A stretch of DNA of 64,000 bases from positions 1 through 64,000 of the forward strand of contig NZ_BSTJ01000010.1 in assembly GCF_030269445.1 (NCBI RefSeq), given 5' to 3'. A model generated the notes under the pieces. The model saw only the letters and a list, made by a program, of their open reading frames with translations. It searched no databases and was not told where the DNA came from. The stretch comes from Actinoallomurus iriomotensis (lineage in GTDB: Bacteria; Actinomycetota; Actinomycetes; Streptosporangiales; Streptosporangiaceae). Made by a program: the position numbers and the translations under genes. Positions 12,753 to 20,036 of this stretch are shown here, piece by piece; the first letter of the stretch is position 1; each line of letters begins with the position of its first letter.

Positions 12753-13384
12753 GCTGGTCGCGGGAGCAGATCGCCGAGCGGGCGGCCAAAGAGCTGGCCG
12801 ACGGGATGTACGTCAACCTCGGCATCGGGCTGCCGACGCTCATCCCCGGGTACCTGCCGGCCGACGTCGACGTGGTGATCCACTCGGAGAACGGCCTGCT
12901 GGGCGTCGGTCCGTACCCGGCCGAGGACGCGGTCGACCCGGACCTGATCAACGCGGGCAAGGAGACCGTGACCGTACGGCCCGGGGCGTCCTACTTCGAC
13001 TCCTCGCTGTCGTTCGGCATGATCCGCGGCGGCCACGTGGACGTGGCGGTGCTCGGCGCGATGCAGGTCTCGGCCCGCGGCGACCTGGCCAACTGGGCCG
13101 TCCCCGGAAAGATGATCAAAGGCATGGGCGGCGCGATGGACCTCGTCCACGGCGCCCGCACGGTGATCGTCGTCATGAGCCACAACGACCGGGACGGCAA
13201 CTCCAAGATCGTCAAGGACTGCACGCTGCCGCTCACCGGCCGCGCCTGCGTCCAGCGGATCATCACGGACCTCGGCGTCATCGACGTCACCCCGGACGGC
13301 CTCGTCCTCGTCGAGACCGCGCCCGGAGTGAGCGAGCAGGAGATCCGCGAACGCACCGACCCGCCTCTCGCCAGCGCGTCATGA
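12749..13384 (+). CDS. pcaJ: 3-oxoadipate CoA-transferase, beta subunit
   Basis: The 211-residue beta subunit contains the catalytic glutamate in SENGLLGVG and the MGGAMDLV segment typical of the family. The glutamate forms the covalent acyl/CoA thioester during transfer. It overlaps pcaI by four bases, so the two subunits are translationally coupled. The final enzyme of the pathway, the thiolase PcaF, is not encoded in this window. Confidence 0.92.
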   Translation: MSWSREQIAERAAKELADGMYVNLGIGLPTLIPGYLPADVDVVIHSENGLLGVGPYPAEDAVDPDLINAGKETVTVRPGASYFDSSLSFGMIRGGHVDVAVLGAMQVSARGDLANWAVPGKMIKGMGGAMDLVHGARTVIVVMSHNDRDGNSKIVKDCTLPLTGRACVQRIITDLGVIDVTPDGLVLVETAPGVSEQEIRERTDPPLASAS

Positions 13385-13394
13385 AGGAGACTCC

Positions 13395-14069
13395 GTGAGC
13401 GATCCGCACCCTCCCTATCTCCACCCGCCGTACCAGAGCACCCCGCTGCGGGCGCCGTCGCGGCCGCTGATCGTGCCCGCGTACGGGCCGGACGCCGTCG
13501 AGCTGTCCAGCCCGGTGTTCGGCCACTCCGAACTCGGCACCTTCGACAACGACCTGACCCGGCAGCACCGCGGTGAGCCGCTGGGCGAACGCATCATCGT
13601 CACCGGCCGCGTGCTCGACTCCTCCGGCCGTCCGGTGCCGAACACGCTGGTGGAGGTCTGGCAGGCCAACGCCTCCGGCCGCTACATCCACGCGCGCGAC
13701 CAGCACCCGGCGCCACTCGACCCGAACTTCACCGGCGCCGGCCGCTGCCTCACGGACGCCGACGGGCGCTACCGGTTCGTCACCATCAAGCCGGGCGCCT
13801 ACCCCTGGCGGAACCACCACAACGCCTGGCGGCCCGCGCACATCCACTTCTCGGTGTTCGGCACCGCCTTCACCCAGCGGCTCGTCACCCAGATGTACTT
13901 CCCGGGCGATCCGCTGTTCGCCTACGACCCGATCTTCGGCTCGATCGCGGACGAGAAGGTCAAGGAACGCCTGATCTCCCGCCTCGACATGGACACGACC
14001 GTCCCGGAGTGGGCGCTGGGCTACCAGTGGGACATCGTCCTCGGCGCGATCCCGGCGGAGGACTCATGA
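13395..14069 (+). CDS. pcaH: Protocatechuate 3,4-dioxygenase, beta subunit
   Basis: The 224-residue subunit carries the intradiol dioxygenase signature VPNTLVEVWQANASGRY. The iron(III) ligands are visible as a tyrosine in GAYPWRNHH and two histidines in RPAHIHFS, together with an upstream tyrosine. With PcaG it cleaves protocatechuate between its hydroxyl groups to 3-carboxy-cis,cis-muconate. The start is GTG, with GGAG about 10 bases upstream, and follows pcaJ by 10 bases. Its stop codon overlaps the start of a dispersed repeat that carries the pcaG ribosome-binding site. Confidence 0.93.
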   Translation: MSDPHPPYLHPPYQSTPLRAPSRPLIVPAYGPDAVELSSPVFGHSELGTFDNDLTRQHRGEPLGERIIVTGRVLDSSGRPVPNTLVEVWQANASGRYIHARDQHPAPLDPNFTGAGRCLTDADGRYRFVTIKPGAYPWRNHHNAWRPAHIHFSVFGTAFTQRLVTQMYFPGDPLFAYDPIFGSIADEKVKERLISRLDMDTTVPEWALGYQWDIVLGAIPAEDS

Positions 14070-14137
14070 CCGAGCGAAGCGAGGGAATCAAAAGGCACGC
14101 TCCTGTGGTCACACCCTCCGACGAAGGAGGACTCATG
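14066..14137 (+). repeat. Intra-operon dispersed repeat, copy A
   Basis: The 72 bases from the pcaH stop to the pcaG start share about three quarters of their positions with the segment upstream of gabD (56032-56102, other strand). Shared blocks are GAGCGAAGCGAG near the 5' end, a central TGGTCAC, and the 3' end CGACGAAGGAGG followed by CTCATGA. GAGCGAAGCGAG is a perfect mirror repeat. The AAGGAGG is the ribosome-binding site of the downstream gene in both cases. In copy A the repeat is open in frame with pcaG; in copy B a one-base difference shifts the frame. Confidence 0.65.
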
Positions 14138-14665
14138 AACGAGACGACGCCTTCGCAGACGGTCGGGCCGTTCTTCGGCTACGCGCTCCCGTACGGCGAC
14201 GGCCCGCGTGTGGTGCCCGAGTGGCATCCCGACGCCATCCGGATCCACGGCGGCGTCTTCGACGGCGCGGGCGAGCCGCTGCCCGACGCCCTCCTGGAGA
14301 TCTGGCAGGCCGGACCCGACGGCGAGGTGCCGCGCGCGGTGGGCGCGCTGACCCGCGACGGGCACGACTTCGCCGGGTTCGGCCGCTGCGGCACCGACGC
14401 CGCCGGGCACTACTGGTTCTCCACGCTGAAGCCGGGCGGCCCCACCCCGTACCTCGCGCTGCTCGTGTTCGCGCGTGGCCTGCTCAAACCGGTCATCACC
14501 CGGATCTACTTCCCGGACGAGCCGGGGAACGCCGGGGACCCGGTCCTGTCCGGCGTCCCGCCGGAGCGGCGCGACACGCTCGTCGCCGTCCGCGAGCACG
14601 ACCGGTCCTACCGTTTCGACGTCCGTCTGCAGGGCGAACAGGAGACCGTCTTCTTTGCCGTCTGA
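14135..14665 (+). CDS. pcaG: Protocatechuate 3,4-dioxygenase, alpha subunit
   Basis: The 176-residue alpha subunit starts MNETTPSQTVGPFFGYALPY and has the intradiol fold (LPDALLEIWQAGPDG) but lacks the iron ligands, as expected for PcaG. It pairs with PcaH to form the (alpha-beta)n holoenzyme. I chose the ATG at 14135 because AAGGAGG lies five bases upstream; an in-frame ATG at 14066 would add a 23-residue tail encoded by the dispersed repeat. The 3' end overlaps the TTG start of pcaB. Confidence 0.92.
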   Translation: MNETTPSQTVGPFFGYALPYGDGPRVVPEWHPDAIRIHGGVFDGAGEPLPDALLEIWQAGPDGEVPRAVGALTRDGHDFAGFGRCGTDAAGHYWFSTLKPGGPTPYLALLVFARGLLKPVITRIYFPDEPGNAGDPVLSGVPPERRDTLVAVREHDRSYRFDVRLQGEQETVFFAV

Positions 14666-15896
14666 CCTGCTCTCGCCGGTCGCCGCCGGCACCGCCGCCG
14701 AAAAGGCGGCCTCCGGCGAGGCCTGGCTGCGCGCGCTGCTGGACGCCGAGGCGGCGCTCGCCCGCGCCCAGGCGCGCCTCGGCGTGATCCCCGAGGGCGT
14801 CGCCGAGGCCGTCCTCGCCACGCACGTCGACCTGGACGACCTGGCCGTACGGGCGCGGGCCGCCGGCAACCCGGTCGTCCCGCTGGTCGCCGACCTGCGC
14901 GAGTCCGCCGGCGAGCACGTCCACCACGGAGCGACGAGCCAGGACATCATGGACACCGCCGCGATGCTGGTCGCCGACCGCACGCGACGGATCATCCTCG
15001 CCGACCTCGCACGCACCGCCGAGGCCCTGGCCGGTCTCGCCCGAGAGCACCGCGAGACGCCGATGGCCGGCCGTACGTTCGGGCAGCAGGCCGTGCCGAC
15101 GACCTTCGGGCTGCGCGCGGCCGGCTGGCTGACCGCGGTCGCGCGGGCGCGCGAGGCGCTCGCGGGCGTACGCCTGCCCGCGCAGCTCGGCGGCGCGGCC
15201 GGGACGATGGCGGCGTACGGCACGACCGAGCTGCTGCCGGTGTTCGCCGAGGAGACCGGGCTGGCCGAGGCGGTCCTGCCCTGGCACACATTCCGCGCGC
15301 CGGTGGCCGAGCTGGGCGCCGCGCTGGCCCTGGTCGCCGGTGCGCTCGGCAAGTTCGCCACCGACGTCGTCACGCTCGCCCAGACCGAGATCGGCGAGGT
15401 CGCCGAGCCCGCCGCGCCCGGCCGCGGTGGTTCGTCGGCCATGCCGCACAAGCGCAACCCGGTGCTCGCCACCATGATCCGCTCCGCCGCGCTGCGCGTG
15501 CCGGCGTACGCGCAGGTCCTGTTCTCCTCGCAGGCGGCCGGGCTGGAACGGCCGGCGGGGGAGTGGCACGCCGAATGGCTCCCCCTGAACGACGCCCTGA
15601 GGCTGACCGGCGGCGCGGCCGAGACCGCGGCCGAACTCGCCGGCGGGCTGGAGGTCTTCCCGGACCGGATGCGGGCGAACCTGCGCGACGAGCTGCTGTC
15701 CGAGCACGTCGCCGCCGCCCTCGCACGCGAGACCGGCCGCGCCGAGGCCGACCGTACGGTCGCCGCCGCCCTGCGCGAGGGCCGCCCGCTGCGCGACCTG
15801 GTCCCCGGCGGGGTCGACCCGGCCGACGCGGTCGGCCTCGCGCCCGAGCTCGTCGACCGCGCCCTCGCGGCCTACACCGGGCAGGCGGGCCGATGA
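14655..15896 (+). CDS. pcaB: 3-carboxy-cis,cis-muconate cycloisomerase
   Basis: The 413-residue protein belongs to the fumarase/aspartase superfamily. It has HHGATSQDIMDT near residue 95 and the signature loop GGSSAMPHKRNP at about residue 260. It converts 3-carboxymuconate to 4-carboxymuconolactone. No ATG or GTG fits the conserved N-terminus; a TTG at 14655 with GGAG ten bases upstream gives LPSDLLSPVAAG and an 11-base overlap with pcaG. The length is slightly below the 450 residues common in proteobacterial PcaB, as usual for actinobacterial forms. Confidence 0.9.
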   Translation: MPSDLLSPVAAGTAAEKAASGEAWLRALLDAEAALARAQARLGVIPEGVAEAVLATHVDLDDLAVRARAAGNPVVPLVADLRESAGEHVHHGATSQDIMDTAAMLVADRTRRIILADLARTAEALAGLAREHRETPMAGRTFGQQAVPTTFGLRAAGWLTAVARAREALAGVRLPAQLGGAAGTMAAYGTTELLPVFAEETGLAEAVLPWHTFRAPVAELGAALALVAGALGKFATDVVTLAQTEIGEVAEPAAPGRGGSSAMPHKRNPVLATMIRSAALRVPAYAQVLFSSQAAGLERPAGEWHAEWLPLNDALRLTGGAAETAAELAGGLEVFPDRMRANLRDELLSEHVAAALARETGRAEADRTVAAALREGRPLRDLVPGGVDPADAVGLAPELVDRALAAYTGQAGR

Positions 15897-16639
15897 CGCG
15901 GCTGCACCACCGTCTCGACGGGCCGGACGGCGCGCCCGTCCTCGTACTCGGCCCGTCGCTCGGCACGACCATGGACCTGTGGGAGCCGCAGCTCGCCGCG
16001 CTGACCGCCGGCCGGCGGGTGCTCCGGTACGACCTGCCGGGCCACGGCGGCTCCGGCCTCCTCCACGGCACGGTCGGCGACATCGCCGCGGCGGTGACCG
16101 GCCTCCTCGACACGCTCGGCCTGGACAAGGTGGCCTACGGCGGGGTCTCGCTCGGCGGGGCGGTCGGCACCACCCTGGCCATCGAGCACCCCGACCGGAT
16201 CACGAGCCTGGTCCTGTGCTGCACCTCGGCGCGCTTCGGCGACCCCGCCGCCTGGCACGACCGGGCCGCGAAGGTGCGCGCCGGCGGCCTGGAACCGCTC
16301 GCGGACACGTTCCTCGGCCGGTGGTTCACCCCCGCGTACGCCGGGACCGGGTCCGCGCGGACGATGCTCGCGCGGGTGGACGCGGAGGGCTACGCGGCCT
16401 GCTGCGAGGCGCTCGCCGCCTTCGACGTACGCGACCGGCTCGGCGACGTGCGGGCGCCGACGCTGATCGTCGCCGGAGCCGAGGACGTCGCCACGCCGCT
16501 GGACCACGCCGAGACGCTCGCCGAGGGCATCCCCGGCGCGAAGCTCGTCGTCGTACCGGGCGCCGCCCACCTCGCCAACCTTGAACGACCGGAGCCGGTG
16601 ACGTACGCGATGCTCCGCCATCTGGAAGGGACGCCATGA
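15893..16639 (+). CDS. pcaD: 3-oxoadipate enol-lactonase
   Basis: This 248-residue alpha/beta hydrolase has the nucleophile elbow GGVSLGGAVG, an oxyanion segment near LGPSLGTTMDLW, an acidic residue in AGAEDVATP and a C-terminal histidine in PGAAHLANLE. It hydrolyses 3-oxoadipate enol-lactone to 3-oxoadipate. It is separate from pcaC here, whereas some actinomycetes carry a fused pcaL. Both junctions in this operon are ATGA overlaps. Confidence 0.92.
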   Translation: MTRLHHRLDGPDGAPVLVLGPSLGTTMDLWEPQLAALTAGRRVLRYDLPGHGGSGLLHGTVGDIAAAVTGLLDTLGLDKVAYGGVSLGGAVGTTLAIEHPDRITSLVLCCTSARFGDPAAWHDRAAKVRAGGLEPLADTFLGRWFTPAYAGTGSARTMLARVDAEGYAACCEALAAFDVRDRLGDVRAPTLIVAGAEDVATPLDHAETLAEGIPGAKLVVVPGAAHLANLERPEPVTYAMLRHLEGTP

Positions 16640-17013
16640 GTGACGGAATGACGGTCCGCCGTGAGGTGCTCGGCGACGCTCACGTGGACCGGGCCGAGGC
16701 GCGCAAGACCGAGTTCACCGCCGACTTCCAGGACTTCATCACCCGGTACGCCTGGGGCGAGATCTGGACCCGGCCGCTGCTGGACCGGCGTACGCGCAGC
16801 TGCATCACGCTGACCGCCCTGGTAGCGGGCGGCCACCTGGAGGAGCTGGCCATGCACGTACGCGCGGCGGTGCGCAACGGCCTCAGCGCCGACGAGATCA
16901 AGGAGGTGCTGCTGCAGACCGCGGTGTACTGCGGCGTGCCCGCCGCCAACTCCGCCTTCGCCGTCGCCCAGCGCGTCCTCATCGAGGACGGCGTGATCAC
17001 CAAGCGTGAGTGA
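16636..17013 (+). CDS. pcaC: 4-carboxymuconolactone decarboxylase
   Basis: The 125-residue protein belongs to the CMD/AhpD-like family (RTRSCITLTALVAGGHLEEL, then EIKEVLLQTAVYCGVPAAN). It decarboxylates 4-carboxymuconolactone to 3-oxoadipate enol-lactone, the substrate of PcaD. It ends the run of overlapping pca genes. The next small gene is 69 bases away. Confidence 0.93.
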   Translation: MSDGMTVRREVLGDAHVDRAEARKTEFTADFQDFITRYAWGEIWTRPLLDRRTRSCITLTALVAGGHLEELAMHVRAAVRNGLSADEIKEVLLQTAVYCGVPAANSAFAVAQRVLIEDGVITKRE

Positions 17014-17082
17014 TCGATTTCCCTTCGGAGTTTTACTCCCCGTAATATCTCCGACGCACTTCGTGTCGACAGGAGTGCCTCA

Positions 17083-17238
17083 ATGACTCTCCGGAACCGC
17101 CACGAAAACCGCTTCACCGAGATCGACCAGCGGTTCACCGAGATCGACCAGCGCTTCGACGCGCAGGATGAGCATCTCGTGAGCCAGGATCGCAAGCTGG
17201 ATCTGATCATGAAGGCGCTCGGCATCGGCGCCAACTGA
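17083..17238 (+). CDS. Small coiled-coil protein
   Basis: A 51-residue frame with an AGGAG seven bases before its ATG. It contains the 7-residue unit RFTEIDQ twice in tandem (a 21-base direct repeat), followed by RFDAQDEHLVSQDRKLDLIMKA-like heptads, so the whole protein is predicted to be one amphipathic coiled coil. It has no signal peptide and no membrane segment. It sits between pcaC and the IclR gene on the same strand, and a strong hairpin follows. I do not recognise the family. It may be a small multimerising or regulatory peptide. Confidence 0.6.
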   Translation: MTLRNRHENRFTEIDQRFTEIDQRFDAQDEHLVSQDRKLDLIMKALGIGAN

Positions 17239-17247
17239 TCCGCGCGA

Positions 17248-17286
17248 CGGCGTCCCGTTCCACCGGTCCGGTGCGGCGGGACGCCG
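17248..17286 (+). terminator. Terminator hairpin after the pca operon
   Basis: CGGCGTCCCG pairs with CGGGACGCCG (10 bp) around a 19-base loop that itself contains the dyad CACCGG-T-CCGGTG. CCTTATTGTT follows. It lies ten bases after the small coiled-coil gene and before the IclR gene, so the regulator probably has its own promoter or is read by leak-through. Confidence 0.6.
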
Positions 17287-17321
17287 CCTTATTGTTGATG
17301 CCCGGGTCGGGAAGGCAGGGC

Positions 17322-18104
17322 ATGGTGAGCGCGGGAACACCCCCCAGTGTGGCGGGGAAGGTGATGGCGATTCTGGAGGCGTTCGCGCCCGGAGGCGTCC
17401 GGCTGTCCCTCACCGAGATCTGCCGCCGAGCGAGCCTGCCCCTGGCCACCGGCCACCGGCTCGTCGGCGAACTCACCACCGGCGGTTTCCTCGAACGCCT
17501 GTCCGACGGCTCGTACCGCGTCGGCATGCGCCTGTGGCGCATCGGTGCCCAGGCCTCGGCCGCGACCGCGCTGCGCGAGCTGGCGCTGCCGCACATGGAG
17601 GACCTGTACGAGGTCACCCACGAGAACGTCCAGCTCGCCGTGCTCCACGAGCACAAGGCCCTCTACCTCGAGCGACTGCGCGGCCCCCGGTCGGTGCCGA
17701 TCGTGACCCGGGTGGCCGCCGAACTCCCGCTGCACGCGACCGGAGTCGGCCGGGTGCTGCTCGCCTTCTCCACCGACGAGTTCGTCGACGGTGTGCTGGC
17801 CGAGGGCCTGACCCCGCACACGCCGCGTACGATCACCGACCCGGAGCGGCTGCGGGCGTGCCTGGCCGACGTCCGCCGGGCCGGCTACGCGGTGACCAGC
17901 GAGGAGATGACGCTCGGCTCCTGCTCGGTGGCGGCACCCGTACGCGACGCGCACGGCGGAGTGCTGGCTGCGATGTCGCTGGTCACCCGGAGGCAGGGCG
18001 CCGACCTGCGCCGGCTCGTGCCGGCCGTGCTCGCGGCCACCCGGGCGCTGTCGCGCGACGTCGTCGCCCATGGCGGTTCCACCGAGTGGCGGGACCTGGC
18101 CTGA
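17322..18104 (+). CDS. IclR family regulator, probably of the pca operon
   Basis: The 260-residue protein has an N-terminal winged helix (VAGKVMAILEAFAPGGVRL, then RRASLPLATGHRLVGEL) and the C-terminal IclR effector domain (LPLHATGVGRVLLAF, then VTSEEMTLGSCSVAAPVRD). IclR-type PcaR/PcaU proteins control protocatechuate genes in many bacteria, which matches this location. The ATG at 17322 has GAAGGCAGGG upstream; an in-frame ATG at 17298 is an alternative. A dyad upstream of pcaI (11945-11959) is a candidate target. Confidence 0.88.
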   Translation: MVSAGTPPSVAGKVMAILEAFAPGGVRLSLTEICRRASLPLATGHRLVGELTTGGFLERLSDGSYRVGMRLWRIGAQASAATALRELALPHMEDLYEVTHENVQLAVLHEHKALYLERLRGPRSVPIVTRVAAELPLHATGVGRVLLAFSTDEFVDGVLAEGLTPHTPRTITDPERLRACLADVRRAGYAVTSEEMTLGSCSVAAPVRDAHGGVLAAMSLVTRRQGADLRRLVPAVLAATRALSRDVVAHGGSTEWRDLA

Positions 18105-18159
18105 CGACCGCGGAAAAATCGCGTTGTGCGGCGGCTGGGACGCGCCTAGCGTCGGAGCG

Positions 18160-18795
18160 GTGATCTCCTTCTCCCAGGCGCTGGCCTTCGGCCTCGCCGC
18201 CCTGATCATCATCGTGATCCCCGGCCCGAGCGTGCTGTTCGTCGTGGGCCGGGCCCTGGCGTACGGCCGCCGCACCGCGCTGGTCTCGGTCGTCGGCAAC
18301 GAACTGGGCGCACTCGTCGTGGCCGGCGCGGTCGCGTTCGGCGTCGGCGCGGTGGTCGAGCGCTCCGTGGCCCTGTTCACCGCGATCAAGCTGTGCGGCG
18401 CGGCGTACCTGGTCTTCCTCGGCACCCGCGCACTGCTGAGCGGACGCGGCCACGTCGACGTGCGCACCGACCCGAACGACCGCGGCGGCTGGCGCGCGTG
18501 CCTGGACGGTTTCCTCGTCGGCGTCGCCAACCCCAAGACCGTGGTGTTCTTCGCCGCGGTGCTGCCGCAGTTCGTCGACCGCGACCGCGGCGGCGTGCCT
18601 CTGCAGATGTTCACGCTCGGACTGATCTTCGCCCTGATCGCGCTGATCTGCGACTCGATCTGGAGTCTGGCGGCCAGCGGAACGCGCGCCTGGTTCGGAC
18701 GCTCGCCACGGCGCCTCAGGCTGGTCGGGGGAGCGGGCGGCCTCGCCATGATCGGTCTGGGCCTCGGCATCGCCGTCACGGGCCGCAAGGACTGA
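18160..18795 (+). CDS. LysE family exporter
   Basis: The 211-residue membrane protein has the LysE/RhtB signature IVIPGPSVLFVVGRALAYGRR and six predicted membrane segments, with the conserved VGVANPKTVVFFAA loop. Members export amino acids or small metabolites. The GTG start at 18160 has GGAG very close upstream. Its 56-base gap from the IclR gene leaves open whether they are cotranscribed. The substrate is unknown. Confidence 0.85.
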   Translation: MISFSQALAFGLAALIIIVIPGPSVLFVVGRALAYGRRTALVSVVGNELGALVVAGAVAFGVGAVVERSVALFTAIKLCGAAYLVFLGTRALLSGRGHVDVRTDPNDRGGWRACLDGFLVGVANPKTVVFFAAVLPQFVDRDRGGVPLQMFTLGLIFALIALICDSIWSLAASGTRAWFGRSPRRLRLVGGAGGLAMIGLGLGIAVTGRKD

Positions 18796-18859
18796 CCTTT
18801 AATCGGCTGCGGCGCCACAGTTCCCGCGATAGCGTTCCTTTCGCTTGAAAGGGGGCAAA

Positions 18860-19594
18860 ATGGCGAAGCTCAATCAGATCATCGCGGTGGAGAAGGGCGT
18901 CAAGAGCGGTTCTCTCCGCGACCTGACCGACGCGCACCACGGCCTGCAGAAGCCGGCGCTGCTGGCCGGTATCTCGCGGGTCTACCAGCCGAAGGACGAA
19001 GAGGGCGAGCAGCTCCCGCCGGAGTCCACGCGGGTGCAGGTCAAGGCGGAGGAGGTCATCCGCCGTACCTCGGAGGTCATGACGCGGCTGTTCGACGTGA
19101 CCGCCACCAAGGACTGGGCGAACTGCACCGCCAAGGCCGACATCACGGTCGACGGCCGCACCCTGCTGCGCGACGTCCCGGTGTCGTACCTGCTCTTCCT
19201 GGAAAAGCAGCTCACCGATCTGCACACCTTCGTCAAGAAGCTGCCGGTGCTGGACGCGGCGGAGTCGTGGTCGTTCGACGAGTCGGCCGACTGCTGGAAG
19301 ACCGAGCCGGTGCGCACCAACCGTACGAAGAAGGTGCCACGCAACCACGTCAAGGCCGAGGCCACCGACAAGCACCCGGCGCAGGTCGAGGTGTACTACG
19401 AGGACGTCACGGTCGGCTACTGGACCACGACGAAGTTCTCCGGCGCGCTGCCGGCCCGGCGGATCAACGAGCTCATCGACCGGGTGGAGCGGCTCCAGCG
19501 TGCGGTGAAGTTCGCCCGTGAGGAGGCCAACGGCGCAGAGGTCACCGACCAGCGCACCGGTGACGCCATTTTCGGCTACCTGTTCGAGGGGTAG
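18860..19594 (+). CDS. DUF7873-like protein beside permuted tRNA-like genes
   Basis: The 244-residue soluble protein starts MAKLNQIIAVEKGVKS after a strong AAAGGGGG. I recognise the sequence type (VYQPKDEEGEQLPPESTRVQ, then LFLEKQLTDLHTFVKKLPVL) as a conserved actinobacterial family of unknown function, which I believe is DUF7873. It is rich in charged residues and has no signal peptide or membrane segment. The stretch RTNRTKKVPRNHVKAEATDK is basic and could contact nucleic acid. Two hairpins directly follow the stop codon, and the permuted tRNA-like genes begin within 65 bases. A functional link to those RNAs is my inference. Confidence 0.8.
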   Translation: MAKLNQIIAVEKGVKSGSLRDLTDAHHGLQKPALLAGISRVYQPKDEEGEQLPPESTRVQVKAEEVIRRTSEVMTRLFDVTATKDWANCTAKADITVDGRTLLRDVPVSYLLFLEKQLTDLHTFVKKLPVLDAAESWSFDESADCWKTEPVRTNRTKKVPRNHVKAEATDKHPAQVEVYYEDVTVGYWTTTKFSGALPARRINELIDRVERLQRAVKFAREEANGAEVTDQRTGDAIFGYLFEG

Positions 19595-19624
19595 TCTCAA
19601 AGACTCCCCCGCCCCGGGCGGGGG
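19593..19624 (+). terminator. Double terminator hairpin
   Basis: AGTCT-CAA-AGACT starts at the stop codon of the preceding gene. It is followed at once by CCCCCGC-CCCGG-GCGGGGG. The two hairpins should end transcription from the DUF7873-like gene. This implies that the downstream tRNA-like genes either use a separate promoter or are released from a processed readthrough transcript. Confidence 0.65.
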
Positions 19625-19657
19625 ATGCGTGAGGAGCGCAAGCTGAAACTGAAGCTC

Positions 19658-19754
19658 AGTTTGAACGCGGAGAGAAAAGTGGGGGTTCGAATCCCCCTCC
19701 CGGCACCACACGCCGGGATGGCCCAATGGCAGAGGCGCACCAGCCGCTCAAACT
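19658..19754 (+). tRNA. Circularly permuted tRNA-like gene 1
   Basis: The 3' half comes first. The T-arm is GGGGG-TTCGAAT-CCCCC (19681-19697), then acceptor strand TCCCGGC, discriminator A and encoded CCA (19706-19708). After a 3-base spacer (CAC) comes the 5' half: acceptor GCCGGGA (19712-19718), T8 G9, and a D-arm with 3-bp stem GCC/GGC whose loop has A14 and GG. The acceptor strands pair 7 of 7. Outside the tRNA body, GCGG and AGTTTGA upstream pair with CCGC and TCAAACT downstream, joining the two ends of the precursor. Positions 27-31 (CACCA) have no Watson-Crick partner, so no normal anticodon arm can be drawn and no amino acid is assigned. Read in normal order, the segment makes no acceptable tRNA. 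Confidence 0.7.
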
Positions 19755-19793
19755 CAGACTCTCGCTCCAGATTCAGCATTCGCCGCTCAACAC

Positions 19794-19907
19794 CGGATCG
19801 ACCGAGTGCGGACGACACTCGCCGAGGTGCCGGTTCGAGCCCGGCATGCCGCTCCACGTGCGGCGTTAGCTCAATAGGAAGAGCGCGGCGACCTCAGGAC
19901 TGATCCG
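19794..19907 (+). tRNA. Circularly permuted tRNA-like gene 2
   Basis: The order is again 3' half, CCA, 3-base spacer, 5' half. T-arm GCCGG-TTCGAGC-CCGGC (19829-19845), acceptor ATGCCGC, discriminator T and CCA (19854-19856) are followed by spacer CGT. Then come acceptor GCGGCGT (19860-19866), T8 A9, D-arm GCTC-AATAGGAA-GAGC and G26. The acceptor pairs 7 of 7 with one G-T wobble. Bases 27-31 CGGCG (19886-19890) pair with CGCCG (19820-19824), leaving a 4-base variable region AGGT, so the body is a canonical class I tRNA. Distal to it, GATCCG (19902-19907) pairs with CGGATC (19794-19799), closing the precursor ends. The anticodon cannot be read, because the loop is open; CTCAGG follows the stem on the 5'-half side. 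An alternative stem uses CGCCG at 19781-19785. Confidence 0.75.
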
Positions 19908-19921
19908 CTCTCTTAAACGTG

Positions 19922-19980
19922 CCGGTGTGTGCAAATGGGCGGCACACCGGGGTCCGGGGGATGGACAACGCCCCCGGACC
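19922..19980 (+). terminator. Two strong hairpins after the permuted tRNA-like genes
   Basis: CCGGTGTG (19922-19929) pairs with CACACCGG (19943-19950). Immediately after, GGTCCGGGGG (19951-19960) pairs with CCCCCGGACC (19971-19980), a perfect 10-bp stem. No T-tract follows, as is common in high-GC actinomycetes. They could terminate the tRNA-like transcript or shield it from exonucleases. Confidence 0.6.
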
Positions 19981-20036
19981 CCACCGAACGCTCCCGCGTC
20001 CGATGAGGCGACGCGCCGGCTAGGGGAGGGAACACG

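Noticed and set aside
17014-17060. GGAGT-TTT-ACTCC as terminator of pcaC
   Set aside because: The 5-bp stem is weak and lies where the promoter of the small coiled-coil gene may be; the hairpin at 17248 is a better terminator.
19618-19708. A normal-order tRNA ending at the first CCA
   Set aside because: The 5' strand GCGGGGG (inside the terminator hairpin) has one mismatch and one wobble with TCCCGGC. Position 8 is not T, the D-loop is only five bases and no anticodon loop has T33. The permuted reading fits much better.
19712-19856. A normal-order long tRNA between the two CCA sites
   Set aside because: Acceptor strands GCCGGGA and ATGCCGC pair at only four of seven positions, and the central 85 bases give no proper anticodon arm.
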